DNA from: Saprolegnia diclina VS20
Taxonomy: Eukaryota; Oomycota; Saprolegniomycetes; Saprolegniales; Saprolegniaceae
Length of the DNA: 28,480 nt
NCBI RefSeq assembly: GCF_000281045.1
Contig: NW_008246080.1
Span: 517,071-545,550, forward strand
Direction of reading: 5' to 3'
Made by a program: the position numbers and the translations under genes. The notes under the pieces were generated by a model. It worked only from the letters and a program-made list of their open reading frames with translations, made no database searches and was not told the DNA's origin. Below, one piece after another: positions 16,663-26,049 of this stretch (positions within the stretch are counted from its first letter, which is position 1; each line of letters starts with the position of its first letter).

Positions 16663-18298
16663 ATGGACCTCGACACAGCGCTCGACGCCGCGACCGACAA
16701 GGCCTCGCCCGAGGGCGACAGCCTCGCGCGCAAGGTGCTCACGCAGTCCATGCGCCTCACGCACCACGAGAACAATGCGTCGATCGCCGACGCGAGCACG
16801 TACTCGCCGCAGGCGCCGTGGACGCCCAAGTCGCTCGGGCGGGCCAAGAGCGCAATCGTCTACCGCGTACGTCTCTTATGCTGCCTGTCGCTCATGCATA
16901 TCCTGGTGCTAGCAAACGCTCAACGACAATCTCATGTTCCTCGAGCGCAACATCTTCTTCTTCCGCGAATGGCACATGCGCTTCGTCTCGCTCCAGGACG
17001 ACCACATCCTCATCTACTCGTGCCGAGAAAAATGGGAGCAAGGCGACCCGCCTGACAAGGTGCTCGCTGCCTCTGCAGCGTCGTTCTCATAGGACGCGTA
17101 GGTCGTGCGACTGAACCCGACCATGTTTCTGAGCCACATGCGCGTCGACGTCGAGGAGAGCCACTCGTACGCTGGCGAGACGACGCGCCTCTTCCGGCGC
17201 AAGCTCCTCGAGACCGACGAGCTCGACGAGGTCCCATGCCTTGCATCATGTCTCGTCTCAACGCCAATCTAGTGGATCAACGACGAGCTGCGCCAAGGGC
17301 TCGTGGTGGACGCGACGGGCAGCAACGTCAACGCGACGTTCAGCAACAACCCCGAGGCCAGCGCGCGGACCGTACTCGAGTTCGCGACGACCAACCAGAG
17401 CACGTTCGAGCTCTGGTCCAAGGTCATTCGCCGCGCGCTGCAGAGCCAGAAGGAGACGGCAGCACCGAGTACGACCGATGACCACATCAACAACAATGGC
17501 CGTCGCCGCAATTCGTCATCGTACTCGGACGACGCAAGCAGTGAGGCCGTGCGCCGGGGCGCGTCCGATTGGATCTCGCCGGGCCACGACTGCCGCGTCA
17601 CGCTGCACCAAAGCGAAGTGTGGTGCAACCGCGTCACGGGCTCGACCGAGACGGACAAGGCCGAGTCCGAGTTTCGCCGCATTGTCGCGATGGAGAAGCT
17701 CGTCGCGCAGGTCACGGGGCCGCCGATGGCGCTGCTCGTCTACGAAAAAGTGAGCCGCGTCCACGAGCTCTTTGCGGCCAACAGCCGGCGCGAGATCGAG
17801 TCGGGGACCTCGCCCCTTGGCCATGACGCCGCCTTGACTCCCGACGTGCTGCACTTCTTTGCCGACCACCTCAAGCGCAAGTACGCAGTGTTTCTTATCC
17901 TGGCGCTCGCGCATGGCATTGCGGAAGAGTACATCCGAGAGGCGCACGAGCGCATGTGTGAGGAGAATGAAGCGACGTTTGCAGGCGTCGGCGCGGGCAC
18001 CGGCGACGAGCTCCAGGCGGTGCCCGATGGCCAGTATGGCTTTGCCGACGACGCGTCGATCGACTTGTACGACAAGTACCGCACCGCAGCGCTCAACTAC
18101 TATCGCATGAACTATGGCGACCCGTCCGCGGCCGAAGAGGAAGACGCGATCATGCACCTGCCCGTGATGCTCCACGTCGCCCTGCTTCGGCAAGAGCGCG
18201 ACGAAGCGTCGGCGCTGCTCGAGATCCTCCAGACCGTCAAGCGCCGCCTCTTGGAGCACACGGCGTCCGAGGCTGCGTCCAACAATGATACGACTTGA
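16663..18298 (+). CDS. PH-domain protein with helical C-terminal region (501 aa, 4 exons)
   Basis: Exons: 16663-16866, 16913-17059, 17102-17230, 17273-18298; introns are 46, 42 and 42 nt, all in phase 0. A pleckstrin-homology fold covers about residues 75-200: MFLERNIFFFREWHMRFVSL, then DDHILIYSC, VVRLNPTMFL, and the closing helix STFELWSKVIRRALQSQ with the conserved Trp. The insert between strands is long (Arg/Glu-rich). Residues 235-300 are low complexity, then WISPGHDCRVTLHQSEVWCN. The C-terminal 200 residues look helical and may form a separate domain: HFFADHLKRKYAVFLILALA, then YDKYRTAALNYYRMNYGD and ALLEILQTVKRRLLEH. PH domains bind phosphoinositides or proteins, so a peripheral membrane role is inferred. 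The stop is 36 bp from the convergent gene at 18335. Confidence 0.75.
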
Positions 18299-18334
18299 CC
18301 AAATGATGGTGCAGTAAGATAGCAATGCTGTGCT

Positions 18335-18823
18335 CTATGGCATCGTGCTTCCTCCAGCGACGCCGTTGGCAGCGATCTGCACGTGGAGGTCTTGCACGAG
18401 CCGGCGAAAGCCAGGATCGTACATGAACATGGACGCCATCTCGTCGCGCGACAAGGGCGCGTCGTCGGTAGTGGCAGGCATGGCCGCAGCGGCGGGCAGC
18501 AGGCGGCAGTTGGGAAACCGGATGCGGAGCTGGGCGATGCATGCGTCGACGCCGACGCTGTCTGCGAAGCGAACGCTACACACAGGCTGTAGAAAACCGA
18601 GACAACGAGGTGGATGATGAGGGATGTACGTTGTCTCGTGGGCGTTGGGGAGGTAGAGCCGGAGGAGCCGTCGCTTCGGGACGAGGTGGTCGGGCGCGGG
18701 AAGACGCTGGCCCGCGATGGCCACGCCGTCCGCGTCGATGCGCAAAAGCACCTTCTTCCGGAGCGCTTGCAGCCCGCGTGGGCCATGCTGGACGAGCTGG
18801 ACGCGGAAGGTCGACGTGTCCAT
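18335..18823 (-). CDS. Small ubiquitin-fold/RBD-like protein (144 aa, 2 exons)
   Basis: Exons are 18823-18630 and 18575-18335; the 54-nt intron (GTACATC...TGTGTAG) splits a codon after HETT. The frame also stays open through the intron, but splicing gives a coherent segment: LLRLYLPNAHETTVRFADSV, then GVDACIAQLRIRFPNCRLL. This resembles Raf-type Ras-binding or related ubiquitin-like folds (LPN..TTV....G..V...I..L), though that is a pattern match only. The N-terminus (FRVQLVQHGPRGLQALRKKV, then LLRIDADGVAI) could be a PH-like strand pair. A C-terminal SRDEMASMFMYDPGFRRLVQ segment is helical. Other ATGs upstream (to 19021) are in frame but not host-like. Family unknown. Confidence 0.6.
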   Translation of the reverse strand: MDTSTFRVQLVQHGPRGLQALRKKVLLRIDADGVAIAGQRLPAPDHLVPKRRLLRLYLPNAHETTYIPHHPPRCLGFLQPVCSVRFADSVGVDACIAQLRIRFPNCRLLPAAAAMPATTDDAPLSRDEMASMFMYDPGFRRLVQDLHVQIAANGVAGGSTMP

Positions 18824-20214
18824 GGCGAGATAGCGATTGGCAGAAATGGACCGCGAATCTTTGGCACACGCGAATGAAACCGCATGAAATTCCGTCTTTT
18901 GCGCCAATCGCCTACCGCGTACGCCAGGAACCAAGGAAGATCGCTCGCATCCTGCCGAAGGCGAAGCTACTTGTTGCGCTGCACGATCACACGCCCGTGG
19001 ACGGACGGGGCCCAACTTCAAGCAGACTTAAAATTGGCGGCAGCGAGCACCACATGCTGCCACGTATACGCCCATGTGTAACCCTTGGCAGTTTGGGCGT
19101 CTAAAGGCGAGGCGACGAACTGGAAATGATAGCCCTCCAGACGAGACGGCTCCAGAGCTCCAGAAGCCGCACTGATTTCGGCTCGTCGACGTGGGCTTTC
19201 GCAGCGTAGTAGCTTGGGTGCGCAATCAGATGCAAACTGCGACCGCTGACCAGATCCAGATTGCTACGAGAAATACCAGACGCCGCCTCGATCCAGGCCA
19301 GTGCGACAACGACAACACACAAGGCCAAGGTCCTCGCACCTGGTATCGCAGGCAGTGCGTACGTACTCCCGTCATCAACGGCGCCACGTGCAGGTTTGTG
19401 CTCGTGAGAATATTAATATTGGATATTGGGCTGCAATAATATAAATGGACGTGAAATATTCTACGATAGCGTTGGCATGGCGGTTCGAATCTGTTCCAGT
19501 GCGGACAATCCGATTATAATATCCGACGAATTTAAATATAACTTTTATTATTATGGCGGGCGGAGGTCTGGTCGGAGATCAAATGGTATGCTGAAAAGCG
19601 AAATATAGTGTGATATGTGGTGCATAGATGCTGCACCGCGGGCCATTGAAGCACGCCGTCGCATTTATCGCTGCAGCTGCACTCGCGAGTCTTGCGATCC
19701 GCGAAGATCCTAGTATAAACGCACCGAGCAACACGGACACCACGGCATCTACTGCTTCAAATGCGGGATTTCCACGTGTCAAAAACTCTCAGCTCTGCAA
19801 AATGGCCCGTTTACGGGCCATCAGGCGGCAAATCCTGCAAATCACGCGCAGTTCAGGAGGGCCTTGCGCACGTCCCGGCAAGTGTCTCGGATATTCGCCT
19901 TTGTTGCGTGGGCCCTTCAGATACTTGCGGGTCCTCGCCAGCATGATGTCGCAGGCCCATCTCGCGTCTCTCCATGCGCGTTCGATCTTCTACGGTATGC
20001 GCGTCCACACTATTTGCGTTGGGTTTGAATATTATATTGGCGTCGGTTGAAAAACGATCAAATTAATATTCCTCGAAAGAGGCCAGTTTGAAAGTATTAC
20101 GCACGCCATACAAAAACCAAGAGAAATAAAATAAAGTCGTGTCGCACCTATACATACAGGAAGCGAGGAGGCCGGGCCACTTCCGGATCCTCCGACAACA
20201 GACGCAGACGCAGC
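18824..20214. other. Long spacer, AT-rich in parts
   Basis: 1.4 kb without an intact gene. Clearly AT-rich blocks lie at about 19400-19620 and 20025-20135, the latter directly before the kinase gene. A possible transposon-derived zinc-finger relic is listed separately at 19714-20028. A GGTTCGAATC sequence at 19483-19492 resembles a tRNA B box, but no A box or acceptor stem accompanies it. Confidence 0.4.
19714..20028 (+). pseudogene. Possible zinc-finger-bearing transposon relic
   Basis: An ATG-less open stretch of 104 codons begins right after TAG at 19711. It reads HGHHGIYCFKCGISTCQK, then FTGHQAANPANHAQFRRALR, and ends with TGA at 20028. The YCFKCG...C spacing is like the short C-terminal zinc fingers of piggyBac-derived proteins, but the pattern is weak, the rest shows no family, and the codon usage is mixed. 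Treat it as a candidate relic only. Confidence 0.2.
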
Positions 20215-22681
20215 ATGGGCGGGTCCGCAGCCGCGCGCAGCTCCGAGATGGAGCTTGGCACCGAGTCCATCTCGATGGGACTGCACTCTTTCGAAGACAT
20301 CATGGACACGGACTGGGAAGGCTACATCTGGAAGCAAGGCCATGTCGTGCGCAACTGGCGCAACCGCTACGCCGTCCTGTCGGGCACGTGCTTTACCTAC
20401 TACGCGTCCAAGGAGGCCGCGTCCGCCGACCTCGAAAAGTACAAGGGCCGCGTGACCGTCACCGGCGCCAAGAAGGACCCGAGCCGCAGCAATGGCTTTG
20501 TCGTGACAACGTCGATCGACAAGCTCTTTACCATGTACACGAAAACGCCGATCGAGACCGAGCTCTGGATCCGCATGATTGAGAAGGCCGTGCAGAACGA
20601 GTACATGCACTCGACGCTGCTGCCGCCGGCGATGCCCGACACGGTCGGCGAACTCTCGGCCACGCAGCCGCTGCCATCGTCGCTCTTGACGCTCACAGGC
20701 AACAACTTGAGCTTGAGCTTCAACGGCCGCACGAGCAACACGGCGATGAACGCGTCGCAGGCTGGAAGGCTCTCGCTCGGGAGCGCGCTGCCGTACAACG
20801 GTCGTCTCTCAGTGAGCACCGCGAGCTTTAGCGCGGCCATGGCGCCGCCCTCGATCCGGTCGTCGATCGACTGGAAGAACCGCAACGTGTCGACAACGAC
20901 CCACTTTTACAACCTCTGGTCGACGTGCATCTCCAACTACGAGCGCAAGATGCAGGAGCCGAACACGCTCTGCAACGAGCTCCTCGCGCTCTTTCCGCTC
21001 TGCTCGATGGACGTAGTCGCAAGCCTCCACTTCCCCGTGCCCTTCATGCCGTCGTCGGTCTTCTATGGCCGCGAAGGGCTTGTGGACATGATGTTTGGCC
21101 TCGCGCAGTGCGTCTCGATCGCCGACATGAGCGTCCACCGCGTGCTCTTGAGCTCGCGCCCGAACGTTATCCTCGCGTCCGGACGGAGCAAGCTCACGAA
21201 CCGCCACCTGAAAAAGACGTTCGACTGCGAATGGAAGGACGAGGTCACCTTGTCACCCGGTGGCCGCGTGCTCAGCGTCAAGATGTACATGGAGGTTGAC
21301 CCGCAAGCGTTCTACACGTCCGACTCGGACGAGCGCGTCTCGCGCCTCAAGCAGAGTCTTCGCGCGACTGCGACCAAGCGTGTGCTGTCGCTCTCGATGC
21401 AGCACTTTACCGTCAAGAAGGTGCTCGGCCAAGGCACGTTTGGCACGGTACGGTCGTTTGTATCAACGTATCAAGACGCTCATGGTCTTGCTACGATTAG
21501 GTGGTACTCACGGAGCGCAAGACAACCGGCGAAATCTTTGCGATCAAGATCCTCGACAAGAACTCCATGTCGACGTACGACAAGGTCCGGACGCGCACCG
21601 AAATGCGCATCCTCCGCGACGTCTACCACCCGTTCATTGCGCCGCTCCGGTACGATTTTGTATCAATGTTTCAAGTCGAGACTCATGGACATATTGTAGG
21701 TTTTCGTTCCAGAGCAACTCGCGCGTCTTTCTGGGCATGGAGTACTATCCGGGTGGCAGTCTCTACGTGCACATGAACAAGTTCTCGGAGGACGGCGACC
21801 AGCGCATCAAGCTGCCGATCGACATGGCGCGCATCAAGTTTTACGCGGCGCAGCTCGTCCTCGCCTTGTGTCATCTCCACGCGTGCGACATTGTGTACCG
21901 CGACCTCAAGCCCGACAACATTATGCTCGACAAGGACGGCAACGTGGCCCTTGTCGACTTTGGCCTGAGCAAAACCAATGTCCGGTCGCTTGAAGGGGCG
22001 CGGACGATGGCCGGGTCGCCAGCGTATACGGCGCCCGAGCTCCTCAAGCCCAAGCGCAACCGCGAGTACGGCAAGGCCGTCGACTGGTGGTGCCTTGGCA
22101 TCCTCTTGTACGAGATGATGTTTGCCCGTCGGCCGTTCCACCACCCGAACGTCTCGGTGTTGTACCGGCTCATTGACAAGGACCCGGTCAAGTTTCCGAG
22201 CCGCCTCCCGATCGCGCACGAGGCCAAGTCGCTCATTGTTGGGCTCTTGGAGAAGGACCCGACGAAGCGCCTCGGTGCGCACCACGCGTCCGACATCCTC
22301 GTCCACCCGTTCTTCAAGGGCGTGGCGTGGGACCAAGTGCTGAAGAAGAAGATTACGCCGCCGTGGAAGCCCGACATGAGCAAGGAGCTGCCGACGTCGC
22401 GCCGCACCAACACGGACCTCGGGCGCATTGTCCAGAGCAAGACGCCGGCGGCAACGGCCTCGAGCTTTTTCAACATTTTTGGCTGGCGACCAATGGAGAC
22501 GCTCGCGCGCCGCCAGGAGAAGCTCCAGGCGCAGCAGCAGAGTATGCAGAACGACTTTGGCCACTTTAGCTACGTCTGCGACTCGACGCCGTCGTTCCTT
22601 GTCGACGAAGATGAGATGCTCGACTCTGCGTTCAGCGGCCGGCGGAGCGTCCAACTGGAAGCGCTCGCGATCGAAGCCTGA
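20215..22681 (+). CDS. PH / SnoaL-like / AGC protein kinase (787 aa, 3 exons)
   Basis: Exons 20215-21447, 21501-21649 and 21700-22681; introns 53 and 50 nt. A PH domain at about residues 33-127 (WEGYIWKQGHVVRNWRNRYA to TELWIRMIEKAVQNEY) suggests phosphoinositide recruitment. Residues about 226-365 look NTF2/SnoaL-like: HFYNLWSTCISNYERKMQEP, LLALFPLCSMDVVASLHFPV, VFYGREGLVDMMFGLAQ, VLSVKMYMEVDP. The kinase domain (about 398-664) is complete: GQGTFGTV, EIFAIKILDK, VYRDLKPDNIMLD, VDFGLSK, TMAGSPAYTAPE, DWWCLGILLYEM, KDPTKRLG. The activation loop has GSPAY where most AGC kinases have GTPEY. A hydrophobic motif FGHFSY (about 747) follows, as in AKT/S6K. So it is AKT-like in order with an extra middle domain. 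Start MGGSAAARSS: Gly-2 and Ser might allow N-myristoylation, uncertain. Confidence 0.9.
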
Positions 22682-24373
22682 CCGACTGCCCTTTTTTCCT
22701 ATTAAATCGCGTCCATAATCATCCACCTTATCGTTATTGTACATTTCCGAGTGTGTACGTATTGTCTTTAATCATTTTCGAGCACGGTAGAGCCGAACAC
22801 TAGTCATACTAGTAGTATCAATGCCCAACCGACTAAATCAATTCGCAGCACCACACGTGTAGCCGAGTTGACGTTGAGCCCACGTCACTCATCACGCATT
22901 GACTAATAGCTCAACACATCGCTTTCAAGTAATCACAGACGACCTGTACTCAGCTCGCGTTCGAGCGCTAGTGAGGGTTGAGGAAGCTGGTTGGATTCGT
23001 GGTCGGATTTGGTCCAAAACAGTGTATTTTTGAAAAATCCTGTTTTGATCGCAATATGTCTCTAGCCACGATCAATGCGATGTAGTGGACGCTGCTCGCA
23101 GCAGGTCTCGAGGTGCTTTTGGTCGCGTCCGAGTCGTCTGTGCGCTTAACCTCCCACAGTTTTTGCTCAGGAGCTTTTTCAAGGTCTCGGTGATATCGGC
23201 GCCGGCGGTGCGATGGCCGACATGGTCATGCCTCCTCATTCGATCACCATTTCGAAAACTTGCGAATATGGTTGACGTCATTGCAGCGTGGACAGGCGGC
23301 AATAGGCCACGCGTCAGTCCTTCTCGCCGCGTCGATGGTGACGACGTTGATCACCGTCGCGCTCGCAGCAAAGCGCATTCAAAGCTCGGAGAATCTCATC
23401 CGTTGCAGTCGCTTCACTCATCGCAGCGAGCGCTTGTCGAGCCAAACACAGACAGGTTCGTCCAGAGCCACCGGTGGAGTGGCCTGAGCAACGGTCGAGG
23501 CGTCGAGCTACTTTCTACTGTCTACCGTTGCCTGTTGGTGATATTGGAGGGTGTAGGCGTTGTCGTCGGTACGTACATGGGCGGTGGCGTCGGTCTTGTA
23601 GAGTGGAGTGCTCGGTCGTAGGAAGCGGTGAAGGTCGTGGCAGTTGGATGGAAAATACAAAATGAAGGCTTTGCGACTACACAAAGCCATCGAGTGTAAA
23701 ATCGATCGAGTGCCCTTTGTCCTTGGACTTGTTTCTTATGATCAAGTGGAGAAGATGTCCACTGATCCCAAGAAGCTGTGTCGCTGCGCATCGCTAAATG
23801 TGGCCATTTGCTGTTTATTCGTGGCATGTGCCACAATCCATCTTTGACAACACATAACTATCGCTGCATGCCTCACACGACGACGTCGTGTAGCAATTCA
23901 TGACTCTGAAAGTGTCTTCTATCACTCTGCCAAGTTGGAGCGATTTCGATTTCAACTCGATTTGCCGCCCAGAGCGGCTCAGCGGTCGTGCCCGTCGGTT
24001 TGTAATCGCGTGGGATTGGTCCAAAACCCAAAAGAAATAGCCAATCGAATGCGTTAAACGCCAAAGCGGTACGGTCGATTAAATTCGGCATATGCCGATT
24101 GGAACGGTGCGTGCCTGAGCCGATGACGCGGTCGACGCCCAACGCTGCGCCGACGTCGATGACGACGATGAGCTGCGCGATGGAGAGCAGGACACGCTCT
24201 TGGCTTGTACATGCAAGTACAGTTCTTATTGCAGAGTATTGCGGGAGTCGACCGATGGAGTGAAACCGACTCGATGCGTGCTGTTCGCCAACATGGACAT
24301 TACACATCACTTGCCTCATTTTAACACAATATTGTACAATATTCGTAGTTGTCCACTATCGTGTAAAATATTT
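22682..24373. other. Long spacer with hairpin and two coding-like islands
   Basis: 1.7 kb with no intact gene. Right after the kinase stop, TTTTTTCCTATTAAATC (22691-22707) may be its 3' signal. ACTAGT repeats twice near 22799-22818. Two short stretches have host-like G/C third positions: plus 23284-23400 (SVLLAASMVTTLITVALAAK, possibly a membrane helix) and minus 24195-24100 (LLSIAQLIVVIDVGAALGVD). Neither can be extended into a gene. They may be relics or lone exons. Confidence 0.35.
23015..23047. repeat. Imperfect AT-rich hairpin
   Basis: Outer arms CAAAACAG and CTGTTTTG pair over 8 bp. Inside them ATTTTT-G-AAAAAT pairs over 6 bp. Together they form a foldback of about 33 nt in gene-free sequence. 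It could be a termination-like or small structural element; no function can be assigned. Confidence 0.5.
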
Positions 24374-25354
24374 TTACAAAGTCGCGAGGTACGCTTCAAT
24401 CGCAAATGCGAACGGCTGCGCGCCCCAGTTGATCGACACGTGCGCGTCGAGGGCGTGGATCGAGACCGCACCCGCGACACCGTCGCCCTCCAAGACGCAC
24501 GGCGCCCGTCCGAGGTGTACGCCGTTGAGCGTAAAGAAGACAGTCGCGAGGCTTGGGACATACCCGACGCCAACGATGTCGCCGGCCTCGGCGCTAAAGA
24601 GGCGGTCGGACCAGTGCGCAAACGCGCCGGGCGACTCGACCATATCGTTACCGTCGTGGTAGACGAGGCCGGGGCCATGCGTGTGGTAGCCCACCGAGTG
24701 CGGTTGCCACCCGACGTGGGCGTCCGAGCCAAAGCCGTAGGCGCGCAGGTCACGGAGCGAGACCATGCCGATGCTGACGTACGTTGTCGTATGGACTTCA
24801 AAGTACGTGGCACCGTCCTGACCAAGCACGGGCAGTGGCGGGAGAGGCCCCGACGAGCGCACCGAGTCGACGGTCCCGCGGTCAAAGCTGCGCAGCATCG
24901 AGTTGTTGAGGACGGTGAGGCTATAGGTGGTGGGATCGAGCGTCGTCTTGGCGCGCGTCGAGACGGGCACGCGGAGGGCCTTGCGCCGGCCGTGGAGGCC
25001 GCGGATGTCGCGCCATGTAAAGGCCGTGTACGAGCGAGGCAGGCCGTGGCCCCACGTCCGCGCGTGCGCTGCCATCCACATCGTCGGGCTCTCGGCGACG
25101 ACCCGAAAGTAGCGGCAAACGAGGCGCGCCTGTAGAAGCGACGCGACGTCCATACAACCGAACACCAGCTGCCACACGTGGTCGTCGAGGAGCTCCTCGA
25201 CCCACTGCACGATCTGCGGCGCCGCCTCTGTCTGCGCCTTGGCCGCGGCCTTGCGCTGGCTCTTGGTCTGCTTCTTACCCTTGATCGGGATGTTCATGAT
25301 CATGGCGGGGCGGCTGGCCGGCTGCCGGTCCCGGGAGGCCACGGTCGCGTACAT
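24374..25354 (-). CDS. F-box / SPRY domain protein (326 aa)
   Basis: F-box proteins select substrates for SCF ubiquitin ligases; SPRY domains bind the targets. After a basic segment (KGKKQTKSQRKAAAKAQ) the F-box runs about residues 53-102: WVEELLDDHVWQLVFGCMDV, then ASLLQARLVCRYFRVVAESP and MWMAAHARTWG. The SPRY domain occupies the C-terminal half: ATYFEVHTTTYVSIGMVSLR, YGFGSDAHVGWQPHSVGYHT, GDIVGVGYVPSLATVFFTLN and GVHLGRAP. The layout resembles FBXO45-type proteins. The first ATG is at 25354. The frame continues upstream to 25426 with protein-like PPNARPKAPNQPRPK but no ATG, so a 5' exon is possible (a CAG acceptor lies near 25420). The ORF stops at 24374, just after LATL. Confidence 0.82.
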   Translation of the reverse strand: MYATVASRDRQPASRPAMIMNIPIKGKKQTKSQRKAAAKAQTEAAPQIVQWVEELLDDHVWQLVFGCMDVASLLQARLVCRYFRVVAESPTMWMAAHARTWGHGLPRSYTAFTWRDIRGLHGRRKALRVPVSTRAKTTLDPTTYSLTVLNNSMLRSFDRGTVDSVRSSGPLPPLPVLGQDGATYFEVHTTTYVSIGMVSLRDLRAYGFGSDAHVGWQPHSVGYHTHGPGLVYHDGNDMVESPGAFAHWSDRLFSAEAGDIVGVGYVPSLATVFFTLNGVHLGRAPCVLEGDGVAGAVSIHALDAHVSINWGAQPFAFAIEAYLATL

Positions 25355-26049
25355 GGCTGAGAGCTTTGGCCGGGGCTGGTTCGGGGCCTTCGGGCGGGCG
25401 TTTGGAGGAAGCAAGTCCTGGACCAATTAATTGGACGTATACCTAGAGTCCTAATTTTAGAGCTAAATAGGATATCCAAATTAGGACCTAGGAAGCCTAG
25501 CGAAGCCGACGACTGCAATTGCGGGTCGCGCTTGCAAACGAAGAGGCGAGTGCAAATCCTCAAAGCGACGTGGTACACATCGCCTGCAAGAGTATGCTTC
25601 ATGCAGCCGCAAGAATGTGCGAAAGCTCAAGTGTACCCAAGATTGGAGTGCGGACAAACCTACGCCATTGCATTTAGCGTTGCCATCTTGAAATTATATC
25701 AGTTTCATCTGGTTCCATTCGTAAACATTGAGCGATTTGTAGGCAGAGTGCTTGATAGAATCGCCATAAAAACGTCGCGATCCCTGTGCTTGTGCGCGCT
25801 GAAAATTTGAAACCTTGAAGGTACCCAATGCTCCGCACCGACAGGCTGCCACATGTCGTTCGATTGGCTGGAGAGTTGATATTATCACTAGCTATATTGA
25901 AAGAAATCAAAATAAACTAGATTCTTGTATTGAAACTTGATCATTAGATGTAAAAGCAGCCGGACGCATGTTGATTGGTAGCACGTTGGCGCTTGGTCAT
26001 TTCAATCACATTTGAATTTTCCAAACCGAGCAAATCCGCGGCGACAAGG
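25355..26049. other. Spacer between F-box and Myb genes
   Basis: No complete gene is seen. The bidirectional upstream region of two divergent genes lies here: F-box/SPRY (minus) and Myb (plus). It holds a perfect 12-bp palindrome and a longer inverted repeat (listed next), and an AT-rich stretch at about 25660-25960. The coding-like extension of the F-box frame lies at 25355-25420. Confidence 0.4.
25423..25492. repeat. Palindrome and inverted repeat upstream of the F-box gene
   Basis: CCAATTAATTGG at 25423-25434 is a perfect 12-bp palindrome. Next to it, arms at 25442-25457 (CCTAGAGTCCTAATTT) and 25478-25492 (AAATTAGGACCTAGG) pair over 15 bp with one extra base in the left arm. CCTAGGAAGCCTAG adds short repeats. 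The block could be a small mobile-element footprint or a regulatory foldback between divergent promoters. Confidence 0.6.

Noticed and set aside
19470-19500. GGTTCGAATC tRNA B-box-like sequence
   Set aside because: No A box at the right distance and no acceptor or anticodon stems, so not a tRNA.
21683-22744. 353-codon minus-strand frame opposite the kinase
   Set aside because: Antisense shadow of the kinase exon with strong family matches on the plus strand.
23085-23621. 178-codon plus-strand frame
   Set aside because: No domain and mixed codon usage; a different frame of the same stretch has the better local coding signal.
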